Positions 43,101 through 58,100 are shown, numbered from the stretch's first letter. The stretch: 64,000 nucleotides of DNA from Porites lobata (GCA_942486035.1 CALNXK010000073.1:1530001-1594000), one strand, 5' to 3'. The notes: a model not told the origin generated them from the sequence alone. Program-made: numbers and translations.

Positions 43101-46100
43101 ACTACTATCACTTTAGAAAGCTGGTTTACTAACTTAGAACAAACGCCACTAAACTAGAATTGGAGTGTCTATCTGGAATTTTATTTCACATTCTGTTAAA
43201 ACTCTCAACTTATCTAATTTTCATAAAAAAATAAATCACTACTCCTTAATGTCCTAGACAATAAAGATAATTTTTTGAATGTTACCTATATATAAAATAG
43301 AATATTTTAAGAAGTTAACCCAGTGCGTTGTATATACCTCCAGTTGTAATTTTAGTCTTTTTTTTTCTAATAACAAAACCACTGTGCTTGAGTTTGTGTG
43401 TGGAGTTTTTCTTTCTGTGTGTTGTTGTATTTCTTTTCTTTTCCTCTTTTGCTTGTGTAATTTAATTACGTCTTTATTTATAATTTTTGCCCTGCCTAGA
43501 TTAGCGTTATAGCTATTTGCAGGGCATAAAGTATTGTAAACTTTATGGTACATTGTTGTTGTTATTGTAGACAACAGTTACCGGCACTGTACAAACGACT
43601 TATTGACGTAATCAAGCAAAACTACGAGAGAACGACTGGACAACTGACAATTTTGACTAACAATAGACGGATCGAAACGCACCAATGATACTACGAGTCT
43701 TCATAGCCAATAACATCGCGACTTAATTGACCAATCAGGTCAATAACCAGAGTTTAATACCATCAAGTGACGTGACACAACTTACTTTGACTCTGAAGAT
43801 GACTACCGCGCAGGTTGTCGAAACGTCAGTCACTGTCAACAACAACAGTCCTATTCAGGACTACGCTCACCAGGACGATCATGCTCAACTTACTTATGAA
43901 ATGACTCCTGGGTTCAAACCTTTCACAATCCCAAATTTGGTTGTGCGAAAAATGCCCAAATTTGGGCTAAGGGTGCTAAGAACATCCCACCACTTCTTAA
44001 TTTCTGTTGTACAGCCAGCTCCACTGGCATTATCTCTAAAGCAGCATTGCTTCACCCTGAACGTTGCTTGTAGACTCGTAATTAAAGGCTGAATGCTCAA
44101 TGAGTAATTAAACCCATAGCTAGAAGGTCGCCCTGTGTTGCTCCTTCTGCTGAAACGATCTCTTTGCCGACAGCGATTAATAGCCGAGCTGGGTGTCTTT
44201 AGGTATATTAACAGGGTAGGCTGCGATTATAGGCACGAAACGCAGATGTTAGGCAATGCGGCTGCTCAGTTAAGTGCGTTGAATACATTAGAAGCGTCAA
44301 TGAGAAGTACGGCATCAGTGTCATCCACCTCAAATATAGCACGCATAGCGTGTATAGTTGCTGCCTCGCTACAGATATTTGTCCAGCACATTGCTAGAGT
44401 GAGCCGCTTACCTCGACCACATCCTTTTTGGCGACCATCATTACGCACTTTCCGCAAACTCTCCCAATTAACTCTCCCCCTCCTATTGGTCCGACAGCAC
44501 CTTCGCCTTTATCCAGTGGAATTAGACGGCTAGCCACCAGAGGCTCTATGGTCGTAGGGTCGATATATTGCGTAAATAGAATGATTATTGCCTCACATAG
44601 CCCTCAAGATGACTTTTAAAGGTCACTTACAGGGGAGGATTCTTCTTCAATCTCACCAGTCAATCTCTGAGTACACTGATTTTGGAAACTCGTCGTCGGT
44701 CGGCCCGAAGAGTAATGGACCTTATTTTGTTCGTTGTGGGATGGGATGTTCCTGTTTCAGCTGCGCCTTGACCTCGTCTGTTAGTGCTGACACGACACCA
44801 CCGGTCATTTTATTCAGGAAAAGCAGCGCTGATGAGTTGATTTCTTGATTTGAACCTCGAGCACGAGCTTAGCAAAAATCTTCTATCGCGTGGTTCCGAC
44901 GCCCTGAGTTTTTCGATACGACCTTCAATAACTCGACCTTCGCATAGAAGCTTATTAATTTCACCTCGTTTCCAAAGTATTGGGCGCTTAGGCAAAACGT
45001 CTTGGTGATCTTTTGTCTTGGACTCCGGGCTTAGTTTTTTAGCTTTACAGCAAGGAGCACCAAGGCTGCTTTGATTATGTGTTGATTAATAATGATAATG
45101 ATAACAACAATAATTATTATTATAATATAATAATAATAATAATAATATAATAATAATAATAATAATATTAATAAAGCGCCGATACTAATTTAATAGAGGA
45201 TATTACATGGCCGCCCGGAGATAAATATAAAGGCCAATCAGGCCGTTTGGCTGTTCATTCGTCAATAACACAGTATGCCTCGTGCCTATTGGACAGTACG
45301 CGCTATCACGCGCAAAAATTCGGTCTGTAATCATAACCGAGTTGTACTCCACTCAGTCCTGTTACCATTGTTAAATTAACAGCTTATTGGTAATATCCTG
45401 AACTAGTTTCAACAACAGAAGTAGCACTAGATCTTAGCTTTAATTTTACGCAGACCCTCAGACCTGACATCTGAAAAAGAACTTACTTCCCATTCTTATT
45501 AGGCATTTAAAATAAGAAATTGGTTGAGGCTCAATCCACGATAACATGTCCTCTATGTATGAGACTGATACGAGACTTGCCGGGTACTGATGGTCTTTTC
45601 CATTCATCACCTTAATTTCTACAGCTGATTCTTTATTGGGTTATAAGACACAAATACCAAGTGAAGAGGATGAATTTCAATGTTCAGATGTTTCCAAATG
45701 TTTAACTCGAGATCTTCTTTGTGATGGTATCCCAAACTGTAGGAATGGGGAGAAGGAACCTTTGTCTTGCGGTGAGTGTTAAACAACAACGCTAGTTCAC
45801 TTCGCGTAATTTGCGTTATACGCAGGCTCGATTATGCCCGGCTTTTAGAGAGCTAGTGTTTTGTTTGTTTGTCTGTTTTTGTTTGTTTTCTGTTTGTTTT
45901 TCACTGAGCTCAGCAATGCCCGGCGTAGATTGAACAATTAAACTTTTCACAAATATCTTAAATCCTTATAGAGTTTCTGTTTCTTTTTGGCTTTTAACTG
46001 AAGCTTTTTAATATAGATAAGACATTACGGATCGCAAATGGAATAGACCGTACAGAGCCATCAAGTTGAGATGTTTCTGCGACAATTCACCGTTAATTGC

Positions 46101-49100
46101 AATCTTGAAGGCATTATGCTATACTTTAGTGAGGAGGGAGGGGTCACAAGTGTCACTAGATATGAGGTTGCAAGGCTTGTTTAAGGCTTTAGTTTGCTCC
46201 GGGCAAAGTAGATATGGCCGTTTCTCTGTCAGGTTCTATCACACCAACTAGCTTTGGAATAAAAGGAACTGTAATAAATACTCATCCATTAGCTTTTTGC
46301 TTAGGTGAGTGTGCTTAGCGGTTTCATTTGCTTGACTGCGTGCATACGATTCTTTTCGGGGGACACTCCTCCTACCTAGATTTAAAATCCATGATGGCTC
46401 AGTTCTGTGACGTTAAATAGACACTCGGCTCGGTTGCCGTGGGGCTCTTTTGTTTCGAAGACGGAGCAATAGGTTTTCTAGTAGAGATCGGTCGTACCAT
46501 GGGTGAGAATGTCATTTGTAATGTTCCTCACACTTGTGACATCCCTCTAGGACTTGCCCTCTTGTTGGCATACCTCAGGTCACCTCACAGCCGACTTACG
46601 CTTTGGGAATCTTAGCTTAGGATTCGAAGTTGCGGTAGACACCCGATTCTTCGTAGCTGATAGTTGGGTTTACTATTAGCATCTTATAGCGTGTTCGGAG
46701 CGTGCCCTTTTCCCCGGGCATTTGTCATCCTGTGGGTGCCGGCAGTAGGGAATTTGTCAGAAACCCTTTGCCCGGGGGTGGGGCATTTGTCAGTTCTTCT
46801 AGAGCGGTTAAGGTGGCTACGACATTAACACAGGCCCATTGAGTCTTTTCGTTTTTAACGCGATGACTCCGAAACGTTTTTGCAAAGAACAACAGATATC
46901 AATGGGCAATGAAATATTTCGATTTCATTGATGGTAGATACTTTTTGCGAAATTAGCGCTCAAGTGGACCCTTAACTGTTCAGAGAAAATCGCTTCCATA
47001 TAGTAAAAAACGTTTGCTGATATTTTTGACTGAAATTTCTGGTAATGACTTTTATTGACAATAAATATGCGAGAGAAATTTCACACAAATCGTTGGAGCA
47101 CACGTCCGTAACTAGAAAGTCGTTCAAATTTAGCTGTGCAACTGTTTTGGGATTTCAAAAATAAATTGCTGCGAGGTAGAACGAGACACCCGTTCCAATT
47201 TTCGGGACTATGGTAAGTCCAGTGTTTGCTAATTCTTAAAATTGGCAAACACTTATTATTTAAAAGGCTCCTTTTAGTTTTAGAAGCACTACTCCAAACC
47301 TTGGTCTGAAGTCGAATGACTTGTTCCTCGACATTTTGAAATGTCCCTTAGCAGTTTTGGCTGAAACTCCTGCTACATACATACATTTTGAGGTATTGCA
47401 GTGCATCTTCAACGGCTTTTACTGATGTACGTTTGCTTCCAATTCAAAAAAAGGTATTGGTTTTGTAAGCTACCTTGTATCAGACATCAGATAGAACTGT
47501 CGAGCACCTTTGTTTAATTTTATGACTATGAACTGAGCTCGGGCGGCAGTTCTGCGAGGAATTCGTATCCTATTGGGGGGGACGAGCGACAATCATATCG
47601 ATATTCATGCCAGCGAACCGACTTATATCACAATGCCAATTAATAAAATTATCGCGAAGTTTCGCGAAGGGTTGCGAGATACTTATTTCTTGTAAAACTA
47701 GAATTGTAATAGAGTGGTTTTTTTTTTAATAAAACCTGACTTTTTGCATATATTTTTGCAACGAATGATTGCAGGCCGCTGTTGAATTTCGGTTATGTTT
47801 TGCAGTTCTTTGCGGGAACTTCGGAAAGGTCAACTCACTTCACGGGGAAGCTTCAAACGCTACTGTGATACTTCGTTGCAAGCCTCCAATGGGTTCTTTA
47901 CCACCGAATATCACGTGGTACAAAAGTTGCTGCGGCAGAAGCTTGAGTGTTGGAAGCGAGAAGAGTATGGAGCTGATCAGAAAGGGTGTGAGCACAAACG
48001 ACTTAAGCAATTTCCGTTGTGATGCTGAGAACATGACAGCGCGCCGAGAGGGACCGTTGATAAGACTTGAAGTTCAAGGTTGGTGATCACGTTTTAATTC
48101 TCGTTCCTCTTTCAGTCCAGGGTTCTATGTTTCTCAAGAGTACTAAATTATACTGCCTTGTACAGTATTTACATAAAAGTTAAATTTCTATCTGATCTTT
48201 TTAATCAATTTCAGCGGATTCTGATTTTAAACCTCCAAGATATCAGGAAAACGACCTTAATACCATGCAGTAGGACAGTCCAAGGCTAGAAATCCACAAC
48301 TGAAGCCAAAAACCAAAAGTATCTTAATCCTAAATACACCCAAGCATGCATTCTTGTGTTTCAACTTCCATTTAAAGTTATACTCTCCACCAGTCGGCCA
48401 AACTTTGAGTTTCCGGCACCAAACTACACTGTCGTATATTTAATTCTCTGTGCTTTTTTACAGTTTTCAAAATTTGAAATACGATTTGTACTTTCACTTT
48501 GTTTTTTCAACTTAATCAAAGTCAATTCGTGGATCGGGTTCGATTACGTTCGGCAATCGAACATTATCGAGCTCGAAAAAAACCGCTTAATCGAACACAA
48601 TCGAACGTTCGCATCCCGGACTCTTGATAGAGAGACAAGATCACAATGGAAACTCGAGAAATCACTTCTTGATCAGTTGTTCGTTCTCTATGATTTTGAC
48701 CTTAGAAAAAAAATTGTTATACCAATTCATTTACTTTCCATCATGGGAGTAACTTCTTCTCAGATATCCAGAATCCCACATTATTGTTAGCTGCTCTATT
48801 TTTCACATTTATGTTACATAATCATTCAGTTGTTCTTTTGCCTGTGTCCTGGGCAATACCAATGAAGTGACTGTGTGTTCAGCTAATGAAGCAGACCGGG
48901 AACAGATGACGGCTGGCAGGCCAGCAGACTATATTAAAGCAGATTTTGTGCGTGCTTGTCATTTAAAACAAGAATGAAATGAAGCAAGATGACTGAGAAA
49001 GCTTAAGAAAGTTATTTGTTCGATAGAGTTCGGGTTTACTCGGGTTTTATTCCCTTGTACCCCTCCTTAGACGACAAGTTAATTATGTCACTGTAAACTT

Positions 49101-52100
49101 TTGCAGCATTGGCCCGTAAGGGTAAGAAAACATCGCACAGTCGACGATGTCCAGTGGGTGAATTCCGATGCAAGGATTCTCCCCGATGTATTCCTAAAAG
49201 TAAACGCTGTGGTGGTTACAAGGACTGTAGGAATGGAGAAGATGAACCAACGCCGTATGGTGAGTTTAAAAAAGGAAATATGCTGTAAATAAACCATGTC
49301 TAGTTCATGGGGTGTAATAGACCAGAGTTAAATACTGCATACTAATGTGGAAAATAACGTGTGTCTTGTTTGCACTTGGATGCGACATTCTTTTTCATTC
49401 CTCGCGAAGCGATGGCGAACTTCATCCTTAGCTTGTTTGCAGGGGAAATGATTGAAATGAATGTGATTAGAAAAAGGTTTCTTTGGCAGGCAGTTTTTCT
49501 TGGAAGAATGGCAGCATAGTCACTAGACAACAGTTACCGTTTACGACCTTCTAACTGAACCGTTTTGTTGGCCCCCTTTTTCGTGGTAACACGATGAGTT
49601 TGAGGACGTGACATTGTATGGCAAATGATCCTTTCTCGGATCTTCCTTTTTTGAGCGTTGAAGAATTCATATGACCTACGATCACAACTCTGTTTTTGGA
49701 TTCTCAAAATTACGCACCCAGAGTGTGTATAGTGTGGGGGTGTGTTCGACCAACTCGCTCGCTACACGACGAGGTACCAGGAATCTGATTTACATCTTGG
49801 CCTTTATTCTTCTTAATCTTCTTACAACTTCTGCTTACTATACTTCTGCTCTACTTCTCTTACATCTATAACCCGAGTTCAAGTATAGTAGCGGTTTTTA
49901 ATAGCCAAAGCTGGGCATGTTTGGGTTAGCTGACCGGAAGAGTTTCTATTGTATTTCTTATCGCTAACACTGCAACGGGTTTGCTATTGTCAGGGAATAG
50001 ATTAGCCTACGCCCAGCCGCAGCTGATAATTATCAAAGAACGAAGGACAGCTCTAACACCACAAACACGACCACCTGTAACATTCCTAATATGGCAATAA
50101 GTAAATTCGCGAGCTAAGCATAACTTCAAATACAAGTAAAAACAAAAGGTCAAAACAGGAAAACAGTACGTGGACAAAAACAAGACTTAATGAAACGAAA
50201 ACTAAACTTAAAAGACGAGGTAAATCCGTCTTAAAAATAACTTTCAAAATACTTCACAGTAAAGACTTTATAGTAAGTAAAGACTTTATTTTATTAGGGT
50301 TAGCACGAAATAGCCGGGGCTAATAAACTTGTGGCCCTCTAAATAATAAATAATAAAATAATAAATGAGTATACTAAGCTATGAAAAAATACAAGATTAA
50401 AACCAATTAAGAATACAGATACTATAGAATCTACTAAATTATTTAGAAGATAAAATATAGCGTTATAATAATCTCACAGTTCATCAAGTAACTTAAATAG
50501 AAAAATGATCAAGATTCTGCTGTTGTTTAAAAAATTCATTCCACAATGCTTTTTTTAAAGAGTCAACTGAGTCCCTTTGCCTTACAGGCAAAGATAAGCT
50601 GTTCCACGCTTTGCAAGTTGTTACGGTAAAAGTTCTGCCTCCTTCTGTTTCGCGATTATACCTCGGAGAGGTTAGGTTAAAATTACAGTACCTGGTTTTT
50701 CTACTGTGGATGTTACTGTATAATTTAAGTAGATCGTTGAGATAAACAGGGACGTCACCTTGTAATCGCTTATAAGCAATGATACATTTAGATATGAAAG
50801 CGTCTTTATAAAAAGGCAACCATTTCAGCCGATTAAACAAGGGAACTGATGGTGCTTGAGAGGGGGGCATTCAGGATTACTCTAGCTGCTCGTTTTTGGA
50901 GCTTCAGGACCCGCCCAAGGCTTTCCTTATCACAATTAGTCCAAAGGACGCTTGCATAATTAATCACTGGCCTGATCAAAGCATTGTAATAAAGTAATCT
51001 TTGTTTAAGGGGCAGATAATTCCCCCCTTAGAAGAAGCATCGTCCTCGATGCAAAAGGACGTAATACATATAAATGGCAAATAAGGGAAAGTTCATTTAA
51101 TATGACAGGGGGGATGAAGATATTGAAACTCGAAGCTTGAAATTTTAGCAGCCCCCTCGCTAGCGGTGCAATTTTTAGGAGCCCCCTCCTTGGTAGTCGA
51201 AAAAATTTCAGAGCCCCCCTCCTCCTTCAATTCCTTTGCTCCCCTGAAAAAAGATCGCTAGACTGTATTAAATATATTTACCGTTATTGTCTTCAATGGT
51301 TTATACTATGACAAACTTGAGATACAGTTGTGATACAATTTTCTAAAGCATTTTTGGGATGAACAAGAGTGTAATAACTACTGAGACTACATTTGTTATA
51401 TCTGTAAACCACGTGATATAGCTGAGTTGCACAGATCATTAAATTGTTGAGTTGAAAACCATCCGATCTGTATGATGATGTCATGTGTTGGTTTTGAAGT
51501 ATATTAATTTTCGGAGCCCCCCTCCTAGCGCAACAATTTTTTCAGAGCCCCCCCTTCGGGTGTCTAAAAATTTTCGGAGCCCCCCCTCAATATCTTCATC
51601 CCCCCCTCCCTTGTCATATTAAATGAACTTTCCCTAAGTGCGTAAAATATCAAAACAAAACTACCACACTACACAATGTTAATTAAAACAATGTCAACAG
51701 TTCAATGTCAATAGTTCAGTGTTCAATACATTGTCCATGAATCTTGAGACTTGAAAACTTGAGCTAAATAAATTGATGATAGTGTTCTTGTGAAGGACTT
51801 GACTAGAGAACCACTTGAAAACGTTGAGAATTAACAGTATAAATCATCCTGTAGTAGCATACAAGACGGTTGCTAGAAATGCCATTTCAACTTGAATGTA
51901 GCGGAGAACGCATACTTGGAAGACAAGGCTATTTTGTTGGTAAATGTTATGAAACACAGCTCCAAATGAAGCGAACTCGTCTGATGAAGACAGGATGTAC
52001 TGACCAGTGATAAGTATCAACAAGAACAGTTCTGCTTAACTGTAACAAAGAAGGGGTCAAACTCGACCAAACAGAGTAGCCAATGCCATGCGGAGTAATC

Positions 52101-55100
52101 AAAGTGTGTTTAGACTTCTTGGAGACAAACAATCGAGTAATGCTCAGATCCATTTCAGTAGTACAAAGTGACGAAAAATCACGGACAAGCCATCGAAGAA
52201 CAACAGAAGAATCGGTGATTAAATACATGACGAAATACAAATGCAAGCAACTTTACAAAATAACTATTACAAAGCACGTAATTTATATAATTATCTAATT
52301 ATTTAATTTCCGACATCTAAGGTTATAATAACTATTTTACACATTGTCAAATAACTCAAACAGAATAGCCACAGAAACAAAACATAAATATAGAAACTAA
52401 TAGATCAAACGATTTTAAAAAAGACATTAGATGCAATAATTTCACGTGCGCATAACTTGATAATGAAGAGAACTAACCAACTTGTTTAATGAAGAACTTA
52501 ATATTAACTGTGTTTAAAATAACATTTCAGACACTAATGGAAACCTAACTGATAACAGATGGTGAACTTCTGACTTCAAAAACTTATCAAATTCATGATA
52601 TTGTAAACAACTCACAAAAAGATTATAGACAGACTAGAAAAACAGAGAGAAGGCGTTCATAAATTCATGGACAAGAATTTCTTGTGGAATACCGAACTCA
52701 ATTCATGGGTAAGAGAAAATCAAAGAAATATAAGCCAAGCAGCAAGGCAGAGTACAAAAACTAGAATTATTTTTGTGATTGAAGATAATGATCAATGAGA
52801 TGTCTATCCAAAATATGGTGTTCCGGTTCCCACGTTGATTGACTCTTAGGAAAGAAGAGCCACTTGACCAAGTACTCGACCTTTCCATTTCTCTTTCGGT
52901 GTTTTAGAATTTTTTCTGCACTAAACACAGTTTTATTGTCGATAACAATTGCTTCCGGAGATGATTCTTTTGCATTTTGAAGTTGATTCTTTGTCTTTTC
53001 TTGGCATGATTCTTTGTTTGACTCGTTCTCTTTTTGAGGCTGTGGTGACAGTGGCGTCTCAATACTAACTGGATTTAAGTCAGTGTCTTTAGGATTCGCT
53101 TCAGCAGAACTTGGCTCAAAACAAACTTTTGGAATATCAGATTCATTTATGTACGGCTCGGCAGGGTCATCAAAAGGCGGAGGGTCAATTGGTCTCAAAT
53201 TAGGATCAACAAATGGCTTCATACGATTTGCGTGACACGAAAAAGCCACTTTTTTATTGGTGATCGTGCGCAACTTAAAGTGAACCGGTGACAATTTCTC
53301 AACAATTCTATATGGACCCAACCAATTATGCATTAACTTTTTGGATAACCCTTTTCTAGTTCTCGGGGTATAAACCCAAACACGTTGTCCAACTTTAAAA
53401 ACAGGTTCTTTTGTCTTTTGATCGTAATAACCCTTCATTTTTTGTTGTGCACGCTGTAAATTTTCTGTCGCTAAATTCTGAGCCAATTCCACTTTTTCGA
53501 CAACACGTTTTCGATAGTCAAGGACCGAAGTACTCAAATCATCAGCCACAGGAGGCAAATACTTAACGTCAATTGGCAAGCGTGGCTCTCGCCGATAAAG
53601 AACGTAAAAAGGAGAATCCCCAATTGCATCTAAAACAGAAGTCCTATGCGCAAACAAAATAAGCGGTATAAACTCGTCCCAATCTTTCTGGTTTTTGGAA
53701 ACGTACATTGACAAAGACTGATCATGACACAAGGTAGAATTAAACCTTTCTACAAGACCATCGGTCTGTGGGTGATAACTAGAAGTATTGACCTTTTGAA
53801 TTTGAAATATTTTACAAACCTCTGCAACGACCTTAGACAAAAAGTTAGTTCCCCTGTCAGAGAGCAACACACGTGGTGCCCCATGTCTAGAAATAATTTC
53901 ATCAATCAAAAGACGAGCAATAACAGTTGCTTCGACACTAGGTACTGGGAAAGCTTCGACCCAACGAGTTAAATAATCACTAAAAACTACAATATACCTA
54001 ATGCCTTTACTAGCAGGTGGAAAAGGACCTAAAACATCAACAGCCACTCTGTCAAATGCACCCTCGACTGGAATCGGAAGTAAAGGTGCCTTTTTCGAAT
54101 TTCGTGGAGACTTCCTCATTGAACACTCAACGCAAGACTTGACCCAATGTTCTACATCTTTAAACATACCTTTCCACCAGTATCTTTGCTTAAGTTTGCT
54201 AAAAGTTTTGTTCAAGCCAAAATGAGCACCGGCAATATGATCATGTACATTAGAGAGAATTTCAAAGCGTAATGCAGCTGGGATAACAAGCTGAGAAAAA
54301 GACTCACGAGCATTACGCCTTCGATTAAAATCCATGTGGTAAAGCAAACCATCTTGACCAATATAAAAATTATCGCTAGTGAGTAAAATCTTGCGTGCAT
54401 CTTTATCGTTAGTAGGTAGGATATCATTCTCTAGAAAATCAATCATTACAGCTAATTCAGGATCTCTTCTTTGCATTTCTTGAGTGTTAGGCGTTCGAGG
54501 TTCTTCTTTCTTAAGCGAACTCATTTCACAAGAATCACAAGGACGTCTAGACAAACAATCAGCATTAACATGGATTCTACCAGGGCGATGAACAATATTA
54601 AAGTCATATTGTTGCAAAAGTAAGGCCCATCTAGCAAGACGACCAGAAGAATCTTTAACATTCATTAACCAACGAAGAGAACTATGATCAGTAACAACAG
54701 TAAACTTATGATTGTGTAAATAAGGCTGAAATTTCTTAATAACTTCAACTAATGCGAGAGCTTCTCTTTCTGTGGTACTATAATTTTGCTCTGCCTGATT
54801 CAAACCACGACCATTGTAAGCAATGACGACTTCTTTTCCATTTTGAATTTGTGCCAAGGTAAAACCAATACCGGTGGAGCTAGCATCAATAAATAGCAAA
54901 AATGGTTCCCGAAAATTAGGATATGCCAAAATGGGTGCAGAAACCAAGGCACGCTTAAGCTTGTCAAAAGCCTCGGCACAAGCTACAGTCCAAACAAAAG
55001 GAACGTTCTTCTTTGTCAAAGCATTCAAAGGGTTGGCGATATGTGAAAAACCTCTTACAAAACATCTGTAATAATTAGCAAGGCCTAAGAAACTCCTCAA

Positions 55101-58100
55101 TTCCTTCAGGTTCGTGGGGGTGGGGTATTCCTGAACCACCCTTACTTTGTCTGGGTTGGGACTAAGGCCTTCTGGCGTAACTACGTGACCAAGATACTCT
55201 GCTCTTTGTTTAACAAAACTGCACTTCTTTGGATTCAACTTAACATTGGCGTCACGCAGTCTCCTAAAAACTTCCTCCAAATGGTCTAAATGCTCATCTA
55301 CAGACTTAGAGAAAATGATTATATCATCGATGTAAATCAATGCAAAACGGTATTCTAAGCCTTTCAAAATATGACCCATAAGTCTTTGAAAACTGGCTCC
55401 TGAATTCACTAATCCAAACGGCATTGTCAGAAATTCATAAAGGCCATTGTGTGTAGAGAAGGCTGTCTTCTGTTGCGAATCCTTCTGCATTTGTATTTGC
55501 CAAAAACCACTTTTTAGATCCAACACGGAAAACACGCTTGCACCAGCTAAAGAATCTAGCGCATCTGCAACTAAAGGCATTGGAAAGCTATCTACTTTAG
55601 TGACTTTATTAACTTTACGAAAATCAACACAAAATCTATATGAACCATCCTTCCTTTTTACCAAAACAACTGGAGAGCTCCAAGGAGAGAAAGACTCTTG
55701 AATTATTCCTTTTTCAAGCATTTCGTCTACTTGACGGTCAATCTCTTTCTTAACATCAGGAGATACTCTATACGGCCTTTGCTTAAAGGCATAGCATCAC
55801 CGGTATCAATGACATGCTGTACAAGGGATGTTCTGCCCAACTGATCCCCAGGAAAAGCAAAAACGTTACGATGTCAAGGAGTGCATGATAACTATTTCCC
55901 TTTATCGTTACACTTACATTAAAATTGTCACTCTCGAAAGGATGGATAGAATCAATTTTACTGGATGTGGCAGGCAAAGAAACCCTGTCAGTCACATCAG
56001 TCACATATGCTCCTGTCTCTGGGTTACTTGCGACAGATAAGCCATGATACTCACTACAAATATTATTTTTAGCCCCAACGATATTCACTTCCAAATTTTC
56101 TTCATTTTTAGACTCAGGCGCCAAGTGTTCTTCTTTTTTAATTTCTTTTTTACGGACTTCTCGAGATAAATTTTCACTTGAAGACTTCTCATAAATGACT
56201 TCACTTTTAGGAGAAAACATAGGTACATTTGGCGAATGAACATTTTCGTTTTCATTTGGCGATGACCCGGCGAATACACTATCAAATGTTGTTATGACCT
56301 GAGAAAGACATAACTCCAAACAATATTTTCATTAGGGACATCTTGAGGTTGGCAATCTTGAGAACACTCATGTTGACATGTGACGGAAACTTGAGATTTA
56401 AACATTTTAGACTTTGGCGTAACAATAGGCTCACAGGGATTAGACACAACATGGCTAAACTCTTGAACATTCTTTTTAGTAACATTCTCGGCCGAATTTC
56501 CAGAGTTACTGAAAGCACATTTATCAGAACTAGATCCGACGGAAGAATGGTTATTACTTGTAGAATTTTCAAGCGCCCCCATCACGGGTTCACTACCACA
56601 CACGATAGGGGCGCCAGCCAGTTTAACTGAGCGCCAATTTTTCGCTGGTGAAAAGCATTCTGCATATTTTTTCTCCGATACAGGCCTCGATTTCCATTAT
56701 TTTGGACATCTGTACTCCAAACATTAGATTCTTCCCCAACAGACTGTTTGACTTCCTCTTCTGAGGGGTTAGACTGTAATTCTTCAAAATTCTCGACTTC
56801 TTGACAATTATTTGATTTACGGCTAAGAGTTACTAATTCTTTTAGTTTTGCAATGTTCAATGCAGACTCTAAATCATTTCAGGCCTTAAACCACGTACAA
56901 AACAATAAAGCCATTCACTTTTAGGTAAATTTAGACGAGAGCAGAATGAAAGAATATCATAATAGTAATCGGCAACAGTCTCCCCTAACAACTGACGACG
57001 CTCTTCTAATTTTTGCCTCAACTGCCATAGAGTTACTTTTGATTCAAAATGAGAAATTAATTTTTGTGACAAAACTTGAAAAGACTCATTTTTATCCGCC
57101 TCTGTTAAAGTTTTAAACCACACGCTAGCGTGTTTTTTTAGAAAAAGGGGAAGACCAAGCGCTAATTTTTCTTCGTCCCAACCATTTAACAAACCGGCAC
57201 GTCTATAATTGCCAAGAAACTCACGAACATCTTCTCTCTCGTCGCCATAAAATAGTGGAAACTCAACAACGGGCCTATTCATTACTTAAAAACGAAACTC
57301 TGGCATTATTTTGTTTTAAATATAACTCTTATTCTACATATGACTTAACTTGGAAGAGAGTTCTCAGTTGCTTGCAATGGTAAAGTTCCTAGCACTTACA
57401 GATTTCCAGGGGCTGATCTTGTACTTTTCTCCAAAATAACGAGTTCGCCACCAAAATATCGGCTTCTCCAACAAAATATCGAGTTCACCACCAAAATAAC
57501 GGGTTCTCCACCAAAATATGTGTGGGTGTGTTCGAGCAACTCGCTCGCTACACGACGAGGTACCAGGAATCTGATTTACATCTTGGCCTTTATTCTTCTT
57601 AATCTTCTTACAACTTCTGCTTACTCTACTTCTACTCTACTTCTCTTACATCTATAACCCGAGTTCAAGTATAGTAGCGGTTTTTAATAGCCAAAGCTGG
57701 GCATGTTTGGGTTGGCTGACCGGAAGAGTTTCTATTGTATTTCTTATCGCTAACACTGCAACGGGTTTGCTATTGTCAGGGAATAGATTAGCCTACGCCC
57801 AGCCGCAGCTGATAATTTTCAAAGAACGAAGGTCAGCTCTAACACCACAAACACGACCACCTGTAACATTCCTAATATGGCAATAAGTAAATTCGCGAGC
57901 TAAGCATAACTTCAAATACAAGTAAAAACAAAAGGTCAAAACAGGAAAACAGTACGTGGACAAAAACAAGACTTAATGAAACGAAAACTAAACTTAAAAG
58001 ACAAGGTAAATCCGTCTTAAAAATAACTTTCAAAAAACTTCACAACAATAGCCTGCGCCACTGTCACGAAACTAAACTCTGGTGAAGTCTCTCTGGGAAA

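Larger units (their letters stand above)
49733..58044 (-). mobile_element. Ty3/gypsy chromodomain LTR retrotransposon, defective
   Basis: Near-identical LTRs (49733-50258 and 57521-58044, TG...CA ends) flank an antisense internal region. Reading on the minus strand: capsid-type gag (57282-56869), broken gag/protease frames (56860-55783), then one long pol frame (55721-52767). I count eight substitutions and one 2-nt indel between the LTRs, about 98.5% identity, so the insertion is fairly young. Gag and pol are split by frameshifts and no protease active-site motif was found, so it is not autonomous. No clear target duplication is seen. It occupies the gene C intron between LDLa exons 49107-49259 and 58358-58495. 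Confidence 0.9.

Noticed and set aside
49728..49732. Target-site duplication of the gypsy element ('tatag' near both ends)
   Set aside because: The right-hand 'atag' is several bases away from the LTR end, so the match is not a proper flanking duplication.
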